Assembly (NCBI GenBank): GCA_014649355.1
Contig: BMSW01000001.1
Location: 558,001-622,000 of the forward strand
Length of the DNA: 64,000 bases
Direction of reading: 5' to 3'
Source of the DNA: Streptomyces althioticus
GTDB taxonomy: Bacteria; Actinomycetota; Actinomycetes; Streptomycetales; Streptomycetaceae
The notes under the pieces were generated by a model that saw only the letters and a list, made by a program, of their open reading frames with translations, was not told the DNA's origin and ran no database searches. Every line of letters begins with the position of its first letter. The stretch's first letter is position 1. The position numbers and the translations under genes were made by a program. Below are positions 27,173 to 35,464 of the stretch, piece by piece.

Positions 27173-27466
27173 GCGAGCTCCCCCGAGTCCGTGATGATCG
27201 CGAACGAGCCTACTCACGCGTCCCTGAGAGCCCGGGGCCGGTGTCGGCCGTCGCTGCGGCCGAAAAGAACGAGGCCCCGGTCGTTCACCTCTGGCGACCG
27301 GGTCCTCGTGAAGCGGATCCGCCGGCGGCGACACTCCCCCGAGTTGCGCTCGCGCGCGCACCCCCGGGCCGGATCCGATGTAGTGATCACATCAAACCTT
27401 GCCAACGGATGGCTAACATGAGGCCAATGGATTCCCCCTCGGTCACCCGGAAGGCAGTGGTGCGGC

Positions 27467-29380
27467 GTGACACGGCGCGGTCTGCGCTTCGGACTGCTGG
27501 GGACGCCCGTCCTCTACGGCGGTGAGCCGACCTCCGGTGAGCCGGCGCACGGTGAGCCGGCGCACGGTGAGCCGACCCCCGCGGACGCGGCACCCCCGCA
27601 CACTCCCTGCACCCGCAACGGCACCCCCCTCCTCCCCGTCACCAGCCAAAAACTCCGCACCCTCCTCGCCGTCCTGCTGCTCGACGCCGGGCGGGTCGTC
27701 TCCGTCGAGGTGCTGAAGGACGCCCTGTGGGGCGGGGAGCCGCCCGTCTCCGCGCTGCCCTCGCTGCACAACCACGTCGCCCGGCTGCGCCGCCTCCTCG
27801 ACGAGCCCGGCCGGCTCCTCACCGTGCCCACGGGGTACGTCCTCCGCGTCGACGACGGCGAACTCGACGTCCAGGTCTTCGACGCCCATGTCTCCGCCGC
27901 CCGTGCCGCCCGGGCCGAGGGTGACTGGGCGCGGGTCCGCCGCGAGTGCCGGGCCGCGCTCGGGCTGTGGCGGGGAAGTCCGCTGGGCGGGCTGGCCCCC
28001 GAGGTGGGCGGGTACGCCCTCGTGCGCCGCCTGGAGGAGGCGCGGCTGCTGCTCCACGAGGGGCGCTACGACGCCGAACTCGCCCTCGGCGACGACGGCC
28101 TGGCCGACCTCGTGCCCGAGCTGTCCGCCCTGGCCGCCGAGCATCCGCTGCGGGAGGCCTACCACCGTCAGCTCATGCTCGCCCTGCACCGCACCGGCCG
28201 TCAGGCCGAGGCCCTCGTCGTCCACCGTGATCTGCGCGCCCGTCTCGCCGACGAACTCGGCGTCGAGCCGGGGAGGCCCGTGCGCGAGGCTCACGTCGAG
28301 GTGCTGCGGGGGAGCGGGACGCGGGACGGCGCGTCCGGGTGGGTGCGGCCCGCGCAACTGCCGCCCGCGCCAGCCCATTTCGTGGGGCGGGCGGACGTGC
28401 GGGAGGGCATCGTCCGGGCGCTCTCCGGGACGGACGCGGCCGGCGCCGTCGTCCTCAGCGGGACGGCCGGTGTCGGGAAGAGCGCCCTCGCGCTCCAGGT
28501 CGCGCACGCCCTGGAGGAACGTTTCAGCGGCGGCCAGCTCCACCTCAACCTGCGAGCCACGGAACCCGGTTCCGCACCGCTGACCGTCGAAGAGGCCCTC
28601 ACCTCACTCCTCCGCGACCTCGGAGTCCCCTTCGGTGACGTCCCCGGACACCCCGACGCCGCCTCCGCGTTGCTGCGGTCCCTGCTCGCTCCCACCCGCA
28701 CCCTGCTCGTGCTGGACGACGCCGCGAGCGCGGCCCAGGTGCGGCCGCTGCTCCCCGCAGGACCCGGGTGCGGCGTCGTCGTCACCAGCCGGTCGCCCCT
28801 CACCGCCCTCGACGGCGCCGCCCGCTTCCCCCTCCGGCCGCTGAGCGACGAGGAGAGCGCCGCGCTGCTGCGCTCCGCGTCCGGGAGGGACGACATCACC
28901 GCCCGGCACCCGCTGGTCGCCCTCACCGGCCGGCTCCCGCTCGCGCTCCGCGTCGTCGCGGCCCGGCTCGCCGCCCGCAGGGCCCTCACCCCGGAGGCCC
29001 TCGCCACACAGCTCGCCGCCGCCGACAGCCGCCTGGACCTCCTCGACTACGACGACCTCGGCGTCCGCCGCTCACTCGACGCCGCCTTCGACGCCCTCAC
29101 CGCCTCCGACCGCCGCACCGACCAGGACGCCGCCCTCGTGCTGCGCCACATCGGCGCCCTCGACCTGCCCTGCTGCGACGCCCGGTCGCTGGCCCGCCTC
29201 ACCGGCGTCGACGAGGCGCGGGTCGAGGCGGCGCTGGAGCGGCTGGCCGACGTGGCCTTGCTGGAGGAGACGGCCTACGGGCGCTTCGAGCCGTACGACC
29301 TCGTACGGGACTACGCCCGCGAACGGGCGGCGGAGCCCTGCGCGCAGTCCCCGTCGGGGTGTCACTTCGCGTCGGCGTAG
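27467..29380 (+). CDS. SARP/AfsR-type transcriptional regulator with NB-ARC domain
   Basis: The 637-residue protein starts at GTG 27467 after GGAAGG. Residues about 45-115 form an OmpR-like winged helix (LLPVTSQKLRTLLAVLLLDAG region), about 120-275 the BTAD domain, and about 295-600 an NB-ARC ATPase with P-loop GTAGVGKSAL, LLVLDDAASAAQV and VVTSRSPL. It stops soon after the winged-helix part of NB-ARC (YDLVRDYARERAAE), lacking the C-terminal TPR region found in AfsR. A 15-bp tandem repeat adds GEPTS/GEPAH units near residue 20. Its last 19 bases overlap the 3' end of the converging polymerase gene, so the end may be a truncation scar. SARPs activate secondary-metabolite genes; a target in the lasso locus is possible but not shown. 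Confidence 0.9.
   Translation: MTRRGLRFGLLGTPVLYGGEPTSGEPAHGEPAHGEPTPADAAPPHTPCTRNGTPLLPVTSQKLRTLLAVLLLDAGRVVSVEVLKDALWGGEPPVSALPSLHNHVARLRRLLDEPGRLLTVPTGYVLRVDDGELDVQVFDAHVSAARAARAEGDWARVRRECRAALGLWRGSPLGGLAPEVGGYALVRRLEEARLLLHEGRYDAELALGDDGLADLVPELSALAAEHPLREAYHRQLMLALHRTGRQAEALVVHRDLRARLADELGVEPGRPVREAHVEVLRGSGTRDGASGWVRPAQLPPAPAHFVGRADVREGIVRALSGTDAAGAVVLSGTAGVGKSALALQVAHALEERFSGGQLHLNLRATEPGSAPLTVEEALTSLLRDLGVPFGDVPGHPDAASALLRSLLAPTRTLLVLDDAASAAQVRPLLPAGPGCGVVVTSRSPLTALDGAARFPLRPLSDEESAALLRSASGRDDITARHPLVALTGRLPLALRVVAARLAARRALTPEALATQLAAADSRLDLLDYDDLGVRRSLDAAFDALTASDRRTDQDAALVLRHIGALDLPCCDARSLARLTGVDEARVEAALERLADVALLEETAYGRFEPYDLVRDYARERAAEPCAQSPSGCHFASA
27521..27580 (+). repeat. 15-bp tandem repeat inside the SARP gene
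   Basis: Four consecutive 15-bp units begin GGTGAGCCG at 27521, 27536, 27551 and 27566; the middle two are identical (GGTGAGCCGGCGCAC). They encode GEPTS, GEPAH, GEPAH, GEPTP in frame and extend a surface loop before the winged helix. Confidence 0.9.
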
Positions 29381-31056
29381 CACTCCACCACCGCCGTGGT
29401 GAAGGGGAAGCGCACCGGCGTCTCCCCGAACGCGATCCGCCCCGCCTGCTCGGCGGCCTCGCGGATCGCCGCCGTCACCGCCGCCGTCTCCTCCTCGGGG
29501 CAGTGCACGATCACCTCGTCGTGCTGGAAGAAGACCAGCTCCGCCGCCATGCCGGTCAGCGCCCGGCGCAGGCCCGCGAGCAGCAGCAGCGCCCAGTCGG
29601 CCGCGCTGCCCTGCACCACGAAGTTGCGGGCGAAACGGCCCCGGGCGCGGGCGTCGGTCGAGGCGTAGCCGGGGGTCCACGCGCGGGCCGTCTCGGGGTC
29701 CGTCTCGTCCCGCGCGACCGGGATGCCCGCCTCCTCCACCGCGTCGTCCGACGTCCGCGCGGCCGGCGGGCAGGTGCGGCCCAGCCAGGTGCGGACCAGC
29801 CGGCCCTCCTCGCCCGCGCGCGCCGCCTCGTCGACGTACGCCACGGCCTTGGGGAAGCGGCGGCGCAGCGCGGCGAGGTTCTTCAGGCCGTCGCCGGAGG
29901 TCTGTCCGTACACCGCGCCCAGGACGGCGATCTTGGCGCGGTCCCGGTCGCCGGAGAAGGCGCGCTCGGACACCGCCTGGTAGAGGTCGCTCTCCCGGCC
30001 GGCCACCTCCATCAGACCGGGGTCGCGGGAGATCGCCGCCAGCACCCGCGGCTCCATCTGGTCGGCGTCGGCGACGACGAGCCGCCAGCCCGGGTCGGCG
30101 ACCGCCGCGCGGCGGATCACCTTGGGGATCTGCAGCGCGCCGCCGCCGTGGGTGACCCAGCGGCCGGTCACCGTGCCGCCCGCGAGGAACTCGGGGCGGA
30201 AGCGGCCGTCGCGCACCCAGTCCTGCAGCCAGGACCAGCCGTGCGCGACCCAGATCCGGTACAGCTTCTTGTACTCCAGGAGCGGCTTCACCGCCGGATG
30301 GTCCACCGACCGCAGCTCCCAGCGGCGGGTGGACGTCACCTTGATCCCGGCCTGCGCGAACGCCTTGACCACGTCGGCCGGGAGGTCGGGCCGGACCCGG
30401 CGGCCGAAGGCGGCGGACACCTCGTCGGCCAGCTCGGCCAGCCGGCGCGGCTCGCCGCCGCCCGCGTACCGCTCGCCCAGCAGGTCGTGCAGCAGCGCGC
30501 GGTGCACGTCCGCCCGCCAGGGCAGCCCCGCGCGGTTCATCTCGGCGGCGATCAGCATGCCCGCCGACTCGGCGGCCGTCAGCAGGCGCATCCGGTCCGG
30601 GTGCGCGGTGGCGTCGGTGCGCCGCTGCTGCTCGGCGTAGACCGTGAGCAGGTCGGCCAGCGGCAGCGGTGCCGCCTGCGGGTCGAAGAGCGACGACTGG
30701 GCGCCCGGGTCCGCGTGCCGCTGCGGCGGGTCGGGCGGCACGGGTCCGCCGCGCAGCCGGGCCAGCGCGGCCGCGGCCGAACGCGGCTCCCCGTACCGCC
30801 CCTCGTGGCCGAGGAGCAGGGTCTCGGCGGCCTCGACGTCGTACGCCCGCTCCACTCGTACCCCCGTGGCGAGCAGACGCGGGTAGACCTCGGCTGTGGA
30901 CCGCCACACCCACCGGGCGACGCCCGGACGGCTCCGTACGGCCTCGGCGAGGTCCGCCTCGCGCCGCACCGGGCCCGAGGGCAGCCCGTCCGGGCCGAGG
31001 GGGGCGACGTCCACGCCACCGTCCTCGGCCGGAGCGAGCGCCCACCGGCCGGCCAT
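29362..31056 (-). CDS. DNA polymerase I-like protein (family A, reduced N-terminus)
   Basis: From ATG 31056 the product has 564 residues. The polymerase domain is clear: motif [15 protein letters not shown], motif [19 protein letters not shown] and motif [12 protein letters not shown]. The 5' nuclease domain of PolI is absent, and the N-terminal 180 residues lack the DxE-type carboxylates of the proofreading exonuclease, although homologues (SCO3434 type) are usually labelled bifunctional 3'-5' exonuclease/polymerase. It is therefore a second, possibly non-proofreading family A polymerase, perhaps for repair. The stop overlaps the end of the SARP gene on the other strand by 19 bases, leaving no room for terminators between them. 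Confidence 0.9.
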   Translation of the reverse strand: MAGRWALAPAEDGGVDVAPLGPDGLPSGPVRREADLAEAVRSRPGVARWVWRSTAEVYPRLLATGVRVERAYDVEAAETLLLGHEGRYGEPRSAAAALARLRGGPVPPDPPQRHADPGAQSSLFDPQAAPLPLADLLTVYAEQQRRTDATAHPDRMRLLTAAESAGMLIAAEMNRAGLPWRADVHRALLHDLLGERYAGGGEPRRLAELADEVSAAFGRRVRPDLPADVVKAFAQAGIKVTSTRRWELRSVDHPAVKPLLEYKKLYRIWVAHGWSWLQDWVRDGRFRPEFLAGGTVTGRWVTHGGGALQIPKVIRRAAVADPGWRLVVADADQMEPRVLAAISRDPGLMEVAGRESDLYQAVSERAFSGDRDRAKIAVLGAVYGQTSGDGLKNLAALRRRFPKAVAYVDEAARAGEEGRLVRTWLGRTCPPAARTSDDAVEEAGIPVARDETDPETARAWTPGYASTDARARGRFARNFVVQGSAADWALLLLAGLRRALTGMAAELVFFQHDEVIVHCPEEETAAVTAAIREAAEQAGRIAFGETPVRFPFTTAVVECYADAK

Positions 31057-31120
31057 GTACGCGAGTGTCGCAGGGGGGTGTGACAACGGCCTGGTGGGAG
31101 CGGGCCGGCCGGGCCGCGGA

Positions 31121-31870
31121 TCAGCCCTCCCGCGCCGGCTCGTCCCCCGTCCTCGTCTCCACGTACTGCGCGAGCATCTCGGCCACGTACCGCTCGGTGG
31201 CGCCCTTGGTGACGCCGAGGCCGCTGAGCACACCGGTGCCGTTCTCGTGCTCCAGGAGGGCGAGCAGGATGTGCTCGGTGCCGATGTAGTTGTGGCCGAG
31301 GCGCAGCGCCTCGCGGAACGTCAGCTCCAGCACCTTCTTGGCCGCCGAGTTGTACGGCACCAGCTCGGGGGCGTCCTCGGCGGCGGGCGGCAGCGCCGCG
31401 CGCGCGGCCTCGCGGACCGCGTCCACGCCGACGCCCTGCTCGGTGACCGCCTTGACGGCCAGTCCCTGCGGCTCGGCCAGCAGCCCGAGGACCAGGTGCT
31501 CGGGGCCCATCTCCGCACTGCGGGCGGCCTGCGCCTCGTTGTGACCGGCCATGATCGTGTTGCGGGCGCGGGGCGTGTAGCGGTTGAAGCCCTGGCTCGG
31601 GTCGAGGTCGTTGCCGCCCTGGGGGACGAAGCGCTTCTGGGCGGCCTGCCGGGTGACGCCCATGCTCTTGCCGATGTCGGTCCAGGAGGCGCCCGAGCGC
31701 CGGGCCTGGTCGACGAAGTGGCCGATCAGATGGTCCGCGACGTCGCCGAGGTGCTCGCCGGCGAGCACCGCGTCCTGGAGCTGTTCGAGCGGTTCGTCGT
31801 GGACCGTCTTGATGGCCGCGATGAGGTCGTCGAGACGGACGGATGACTTGATGGCGGGGTTCTTCGACAT
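31121..31870 (-). CDS. Clp_N-domain protein with helix-turn-helix
   Basis: The 249-residue protein combines an N-terminal helical part containing a likely HTH (about 55-80: SGASWTDIGKSMGVTRQAAQKRF) with two Clp N-domain repeats (YTPRARNTIMAGHNEA ... GPEHLVLGLL, and LELTFREALRLGHNYIGTEHILLALL). It has no AAA+ ATPase region, so it is not a ClpC chaperone. It may be a regulator that reads substrates or adaptors through Clp_N and binds DNA. Two near-identical palindromes lie directly upstream of its start (31872-31919), which suggests autoregulation. It starts 65 bases upstream of the polymerase gene on the same strand. Confidence 0.87.
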   Translation of the reverse strand: MSKNPAIKSSVRLDDLIAAIKTVHDEPLEQLQDAVLAGEHLGDVADHLIGHFVDQARRSGASWTDIGKSMGVTRQAAQKRFVPQGGNDLDPSQGFNRYTPRARNTIMAGHNEAQAARSAEMGPEHLVLGLLAEPQGLAVKAVTEQGVGVDAVREAARAALPPAAEDAPELVPYNSAAKKVLELTFREALRLGHNYIGTEHILLALLEHENGTGVLSGLGVTKGATERYVAEMLAQYVETRTGDEPAREG

Positions 31871-31871
31871 G

Positions 31872-31919
31872 TGTCAACCGTAAGTTGACAGCAGAAGGGT
31901 GTCAACCCGTCGTTGACAC
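31872..31919. promoter_or_regulatory. Two palindromic operators in the Clp_N/DUF2786 divergent promoter
   Basis: TGTCAAC (31872-31878) and GTTGACA (31884-31890) flank CGTAA. GTGTCAAC (31899-31906) and GTTGACAC (31912-31919) flank CCGTC. Both are TGTCAAC-N5-GTTGACA with perfect arms, and their centres are 28 bp apart. Each arm also resembles a TTGACA -35 box in either direction, so a bound repressor would block divergent promoters. Confidence 0.8.
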
Positions 31920-31957
31920 TTCCGGGTGACGGGTCGCGGCGTGGCACGATCGGCCCT

Positions 31958-33088
31958 GTGAGTACGTCCGGCACCGTCGACCGCGCCTTCCGCTCCGCCC
32001 TTTACGACACGGGCGACGACACCCTCGACACGGGGGCCTCCCTGCTCGCCGCCGACCCCGCGGCGGACGCCGAGCTCGCCCGCCGAGGTGAGGACTTCGT
32101 CGCGTCCGCCTGGCAGCGGGGGTGGCAGCCCGCGGACGTCGTCCGGGTGGTGCGGCGGGAACTGGACGAGACGCACGCCCGGCTGGCCGGCTCGCTGATC
32201 CGGGCCCAGGCGCGGCGGGACGGGCGGGCGCGGGGAACGCGGTGGGAGGCGCAGGTCGCCGAGGTGCCGACGTCCGACGCGGCCGCGCGCGGTGACCGGT
32301 TCTCGTACGCCACCGCCGTCCTGGAGCTGTACCGGCTGCTGCTGCGGCTGCCCGCACTGGAGCCGCTCGACCAGGCGGCGGGAACGTCACCGTCCGGCGG
32401 GCGGGAGCGGAAGCCGGAGTCGCGGATGCTCGGGCGTATCCGGGCGCTGCTGGCGAAGGCCGAGGCGACCGGGTTCCCGGAGGAGGCGGAGGCGCTGAGC
32501 GCCAAGGCGCAGGAGCTGATGGCGCGGCACAGTGTGGACGAGGCGCTGCTCGCCGCGCAGGGAGTGGTCGCGGAGGGGCCGGACGCCGTCCGGATCGGGG
32601 TGGACCCGCCGTACGAGCAGGCCAAGGCGGTGCTGCTGGACGCGGTGGCCTCGGCGAACCACTGCCGGGCGGTGTGGAACGAGGCGTTCGGGTTCTCGAC
32701 GGTGGTGGGGTTCGCGTCCGACCTCGAGGCGGTCGAGCTGCTCTACACCTCGCTGCTGGTGCAGGCGACCGGTGCGATGACCAAGGCGGAGGCGGCGCAG
32801 CGGGCGGGCGGGCGAAAGCGGACGAAGACGTTTCGGCAGTCTTTCCTCGCCGCGTACGCCCACAGGGTGGGGGACCGGTTGGCGGCGGCTGCGGCCGAGG
32901 TGCCGGTGGGGGGCGATCTGCTGCCTGTGCTGGCGTCGCGGGAGGTGGCCGTGGCCGAGCGGACGGACCGGCTGTTCCCGGCGACGGCCACGACGCGGTT
33001 GCGTGGGGTGAGTGATGTGGCGGGGTGGGAGGAAGGGAAGCGGGCGGCCGATGGGGCGCAGGTGCGGGGGCGGCGGCGGTTGCCGTGA
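31958..33088 (+). CDS. DUF2786-domain protein
   Basis: The 376-residue product starts at GTG 31958, divergent from the Clp_N gene and 88 bases from it. The N-terminal half is helical (VDRAFRSALYDTG..., RGWQPADVVRVVRREL). The middle has the DUF2786 signature RMLGRIRALLAKAEATGFPEEAEALSAKAQELMARHSVDEALL at about 150-192. A following region (YEQAKAVLLDAVASANHCRAVW, KTFRQSFLAAYAHRVGDRL) is conserved in the family as I recall. No function is established. Codon use loosens towards the 3' end, which is more G-rich. The shared operator region suggests co-regulation with the Clp_N gene. Confidence 0.82.
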   Translation: MSTSGTVDRAFRSALYDTGDDTLDTGASLLAADPAADAELARRGEDFVASAWQRGWQPADVVRVVRRELDETHARLAGSLIRAQARRDGRARGTRWEAQVAEVPTSDAAARGDRFSYATAVLELYRLLLRLPALEPLDQAAGTSPSGGRERKPESRMLGRIRALLAKAEATGFPEEAEALSAKAQELMARHSVDEALLAAQGVVAEGPDAVRIGVDPPYEQAKAVLLDAVASANHCRAVWNEAFGFSTVVGFASDLEAVELLYTSLLVQATGAMTKAEAAQRAGGRKRTKTFRQSFLAAYAHRVGDRLAAAAAEVPVGGDLLPVLASREVAVAERTDRLFPATATTRLRGVSDVAGWEEGKRAADGAQVRGRRRLP

Positions 33089-33173
33089 CGCGGGGGTGGT
33101 CGCCCCGACGCGGCGGCGCTGCTGACGGCGGGGTGCTGTGCGTTGCCGACTGCGGGTGCCGTCTGCGCCCACC

Positions 33174-33319
33174 CTCCCCCACTCTCGGCTTCGCTCGAGC
33201 GGGGGGACCCCCATCGCCCCAAGCGGCACGACTGCCCGCAGACGGGGGTGGGCGCGCCCGCCCCGGAAGGCGCGGCACGACTCCCCGCAGACGGTGGGGG
33301 TGCGCCCGCCCCGGACGGC
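33174..33319. repeat. Intergenic palindrome plus 48-bp tandem duplication
   Basis: At 33174-33214 a C-rich/G-rich imperfect hairpin (CTCCCCCACTCTCGGCTTCG ... CGAGCGGGGGGACCCCCA) matches a palindrome I recall as widespread between Streptomyces genes. It is followed by two imperfect 48-bp copies starting GCGGCACGACT at 33224 and 33272. The block separates convergent genes and probably serves as terminator. Confidence 0.7.
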
Positions 33320-33332
33320 GGGGCGGCCGGCC

Positions 33333-33884
33333 CTAAGAACCCAGGCCCTCCGTCGGGAGGCCCGGGGGCAGGGAGCCGCCCTCCGCCTTCGTGTACGTCT
33401 CCGTGCCTGCCGCGCCGTCCCACTCCACCGTGAGGGACTTTCCGTCGACCGACGTCACCGTCCCCTTCGTGCGGTCGCCGTTGCCCGTCGGGCACTTCAG
33501 GGCGAGCGTCGGCTCGGCGCCGCCCTTCGCCGTGCCGCTGCACACCGTGCCGCCCGTGGCGAAGAGGGCCGCCTCCTCGCCGGTGACCATCAGGACCACC
33601 GCCTTGCCGTCCGCGGTGGTGAGCCAGCTGCCCTCGAGGTCGCCGGCCGGGGCGCCGCTCGCGTCGGAGCCGCCCGTGCTGCCGCCGGAGTCCGCCGTCC
33701 TCGTGGCGGACGCGGTGGGCGCCGCGGAGTCGTCCGAGCCGCCGTCGCCGTCGCTGCACGCCGTGAGCCCGAACGCGCCGGCCAGGCACACCGCCGCGGC
33801 CGCCAGCCGTGTCCGCCGGGTGCGGGACCGCCCGTCCCGCGTGAGCGCCGGACCGACCCGGTCCACCGAAGTCTCCACAGTCAC
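33333..33884 (-). CDS. Secreted lipoprotein of unknown function
   Basis: The 183-residue product has an Arg-rich N-terminus, a hydrophobic stretch (LAAAAVCLAGAFG) and lipobox LTAC with Cys near 43, followed by a Ser/Gly/Asp-rich linker of about 35 residues. The globular part (GSWLTTADGKAVVLMVTGEE ... VCSGTAKGG ... LKCPTGNGDRTKGTV) has two cysteines that could pair and a small beta-rich pattern. I do not recognise the family beyond a typical actinobacterial surface lipoprotein. It converges on the DUF2786 gene across the repeat block at 33174-33319. Confidence 0.75.
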   Translation of the reverse strand: MTVETSVDRVGPALTRDGRSRTRRTRLAAAAVCLAGAFGLTACSDGDGGSDDSAAPTASATRTADSGGSTGGSDASGAPAGDLEGSWLTTADGKAVVLMVTGEEAALFATGGTVCSGTAKGGAEPTLALKCPTGNGDRTKGTVTSVDGKSLTVEWDGAAGTETYTKAEGGSLPPGLPTEGLGS

Positions 33885-34262
33885 CGCTGGTCCCCTCCCT
33901 GGTTCCGGCCCGGGCGGCCGGACGACCGGTGTCAGCTAACAGGAACCGCCCCGCGCCCGGCCAGGGTTGCGTGACGGACCTCGCACCATCGACGCCGGCC
34001 CGCCCGGAACACATCACCGCCCACCCACCGGAAGGGCACATGAGGGAACACAATCGCCCCCGCTCGCGTCTCTAAGGCAGCGGGGCCCGGTAAAACGTCC
34101 GTCAAAGCGGACACCGGGCGGCGGGTGAGGCTGTAACCGCGCCACCACCCGCCGTGCACGTGCATCTGCCCCTGCATATGCACGTGAACGGAGTTATGAT
34201 CCGGGTCAGTTGACCACTGCATCAATGGCCACACCAGCCGGTGCACCAGCGGGGAGCGACCT
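33885..34262. other. Divergent intergenic region, lipoprotein to DUF397 gene
   Basis: These 378 bases carry the upstream regions of the lipoprotein gene (reverse strand) and the DUF397 gene. Besides the motif at 34155-34200, I see a low-GC pocket at about 34185-34235 and no credible gene. Confidence 0.6.
34155..34200 (+). promoter_or_regulatory. DUF397 gene promoter with WhiJ-type candidate operator
   Basis: A 27-bp motif starting TGCACGTGCATCTGCCC (34155-34181) recurs with 25 of 27 matches, in reverse, at 35209-35235 before the anti-sigma-like gene. A good -10, TATGAT (34195-34200), lies 17 bases past CTGCAT (34172-34177), which is part of the motif. A bound regulator would therefore cover the -35. 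Confidence 0.75.
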
Positions 34263-34547
34263 GTGGACCACGACGTGTACGACGGTGACGGGCACGACGG
34301 TGCCGGCGCGTCCGGCGTGTACAACGGCATGGCGGCCACGCGGCTGGACGGTGTGGCCTGGCAGAAGAGCCGGCACAGCAACTCGCAGGGGTCCTGCGTG
34401 GAGTTCGCCCGGCTGCCGGGCGGGGAGGTCGCGGTGCGCAACTCCCGCTTCCCCGACGGCCCCGCGCTCGTCTACACCCGCGCGGAGATCGAGGCCATGC
34501 TGCTGGGCGTGAAGGACGGCGAGTTCGACCACCTGGTCGCGAGCTGA
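34263..34547 (+). CDS. DUF397 protein
   Basis: The 94-residue protein starts at GTG 34263 after GGGGAG. The DUF397 core is clear: WQKSRHSNSQGSCVEFARLPGGEVAVRNSRFPDGPALVY..EIEAML. Such proteins are small partners of XRE/DUF5753 regulators in Streptomyces and act as toxin-like or co-regulator elements in WhiJ-type systems, as I recall. An XRE gene and an RsbW-like ATPase gene lie within 1 kb downstream, completing the trio. Its first 25 residues are Asp/Gly-rich and poorly conserved. Confidence 0.88.
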   Translation: MDHDVYDGDGHDGAGASGVYNGMAATRLDGVAWQKSRHSNSQGSCVEFARLPGGEVAVRNSRFPDGPALVYTRAEIEAMLLGVKDGEFDHLVAS

Positions 34548-34627
34548 CCGCGGAGGGCGCGGCGCCGGGCGGGCCCGTCGGGCGCGACGCGCGTAGACAA
34601 GCGGCACGCGCGTGCGCCGTACGGGGA

Positions 34628-35134
34628 TCAGGGCTGCGGGAGCCGGAAGAGCGCCCACACCACCTTGCCGCTGAGCGCGCCGGCCAGCGGGTGCCAGCCC
34701 CAGCTGTCGCTGAAGGTGTCGACCAGGAACAGCCCGCGTCCTGACTCGGCGGAGCAGTCCTCGGACAGGTCCTCCGGCTCCCGGGTGACCGGGCCCTCGT
34801 CGCTGGGGTCGCGCACCGCGCACACCAGCCGTCCGGTCCACCGCATCAGGTGCAGCCGCACCGGGGGTTCCGGGGCGGCCAGACGCGGGGTGTTCGCCGG
34901 CAGGGCGTGGCGCAGGGCGTTGGTGACGAGTTCGGAGACCACCAGGCAGACGTCGTCGAACCGTTCGCCGAGGTGCCACTGGTCGAGGGTGCCCCGGGTG
35001 AACCGCCGTGCCTCGCGGACCGCTTCGTAGCGGGCGGGCAGGGCGCAGGAGGCGGCGTCGGAGGCGGCGGCGAGGTTCAACGGCGGAAGGCCCTGCCGTA
35101 ACGGCTCGAGCATGGTCGATCCATTCGTCCCCAT
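34628..35134 (-). CDS. RsbW-like anti-sigma ATPase domain protein (HATPase_c_2)
   Basis: From ATG 35134 (GGGAG 8 bases upstream on the reverse strand) the product has 168 residues. It shows the GHKL fold: CALPARYEAVREARRFTRGTL, N-box VCLVVSELVTNALRHA, G1-like VRDPSDEGP and G2-like GRGLFLVDTFSDSWGWHPL. Proteins of this size in Streptomyces are single-domain anti-sigma or regulatory kinases. It is divergent from the XRE gene and shares an upstream 27-bp motif with the DUF397 gene, so the three form a WhiJ-like regulatory set. Its partner sigma or anti-anti-sigma factor is not in the window. Confidence 0.88.
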   Translation of the reverse strand: MGTNGSTMLEPLRQGLPPLNLAAASDAASCALPARYEAVREARRFTRGTLDQWHLGERFDDVCLVVSELVTNALRHALPANTPRLAAPEPPVRLHLMRWTGRLVCAVRDPSDEGPVTREPEDLSEDCSAESGRGLFLVDTFSDSWGWHPLAGALSGKVVWALFRLPQP

Positions 35135-35464
35135 GCGAGGCACTCCCGGGAATTCGCGGTCGTAGCGAGGCTGCGGTGGTGCGGGGCCCATGGTTTCGGA
35201 TGCGCACAGCAGATGCAAGGGCAGATGCACGTGCAGCTGACCGAAATCAGCCCTGCCGTTCTGGTTTGTTGGGCAATTTTTCCGTCATCCCCGCGTCTCC
35301 TCCTGGCTGTTCTCTTGCCCCCCGGTTGCGCCTCGGTGCCCGTTCCGTGCCGCTTCCTGACCGGATCGAGCGGCGGAATTCCGTTTGTGTAATCGGTCGA
35401 GTACTGCTCGGAGTGTTTTAGTGGCAGACTGCGGGCCTTGAAGACGTTGGGGAGGCTGTCGAAC
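35135..35464. other. Divergent intergenic region between ATPase and XRE genes
   Basis: These 330 bases include the shared motif (35209-35235) and an AT-richer stretch around 35250-35430 that probably holds the XRE gene promoter. GGGGAGG precedes the XRE start. No gene is evident. Confidence 0.6.
35209..35235 (-). promoter_or_regulatory. Second copy of the 27-bp WhiJ-type motif
   Basis: Read on the reverse strand it begins TGCACGTGCATCTGCCC and continues TTGCATCTGC, differing from 34155-34181 at two positions only. TTGCAT could be a -35 for the anti-sigma-like gene, although a clear -10 is not seen. Confidence 0.7.
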
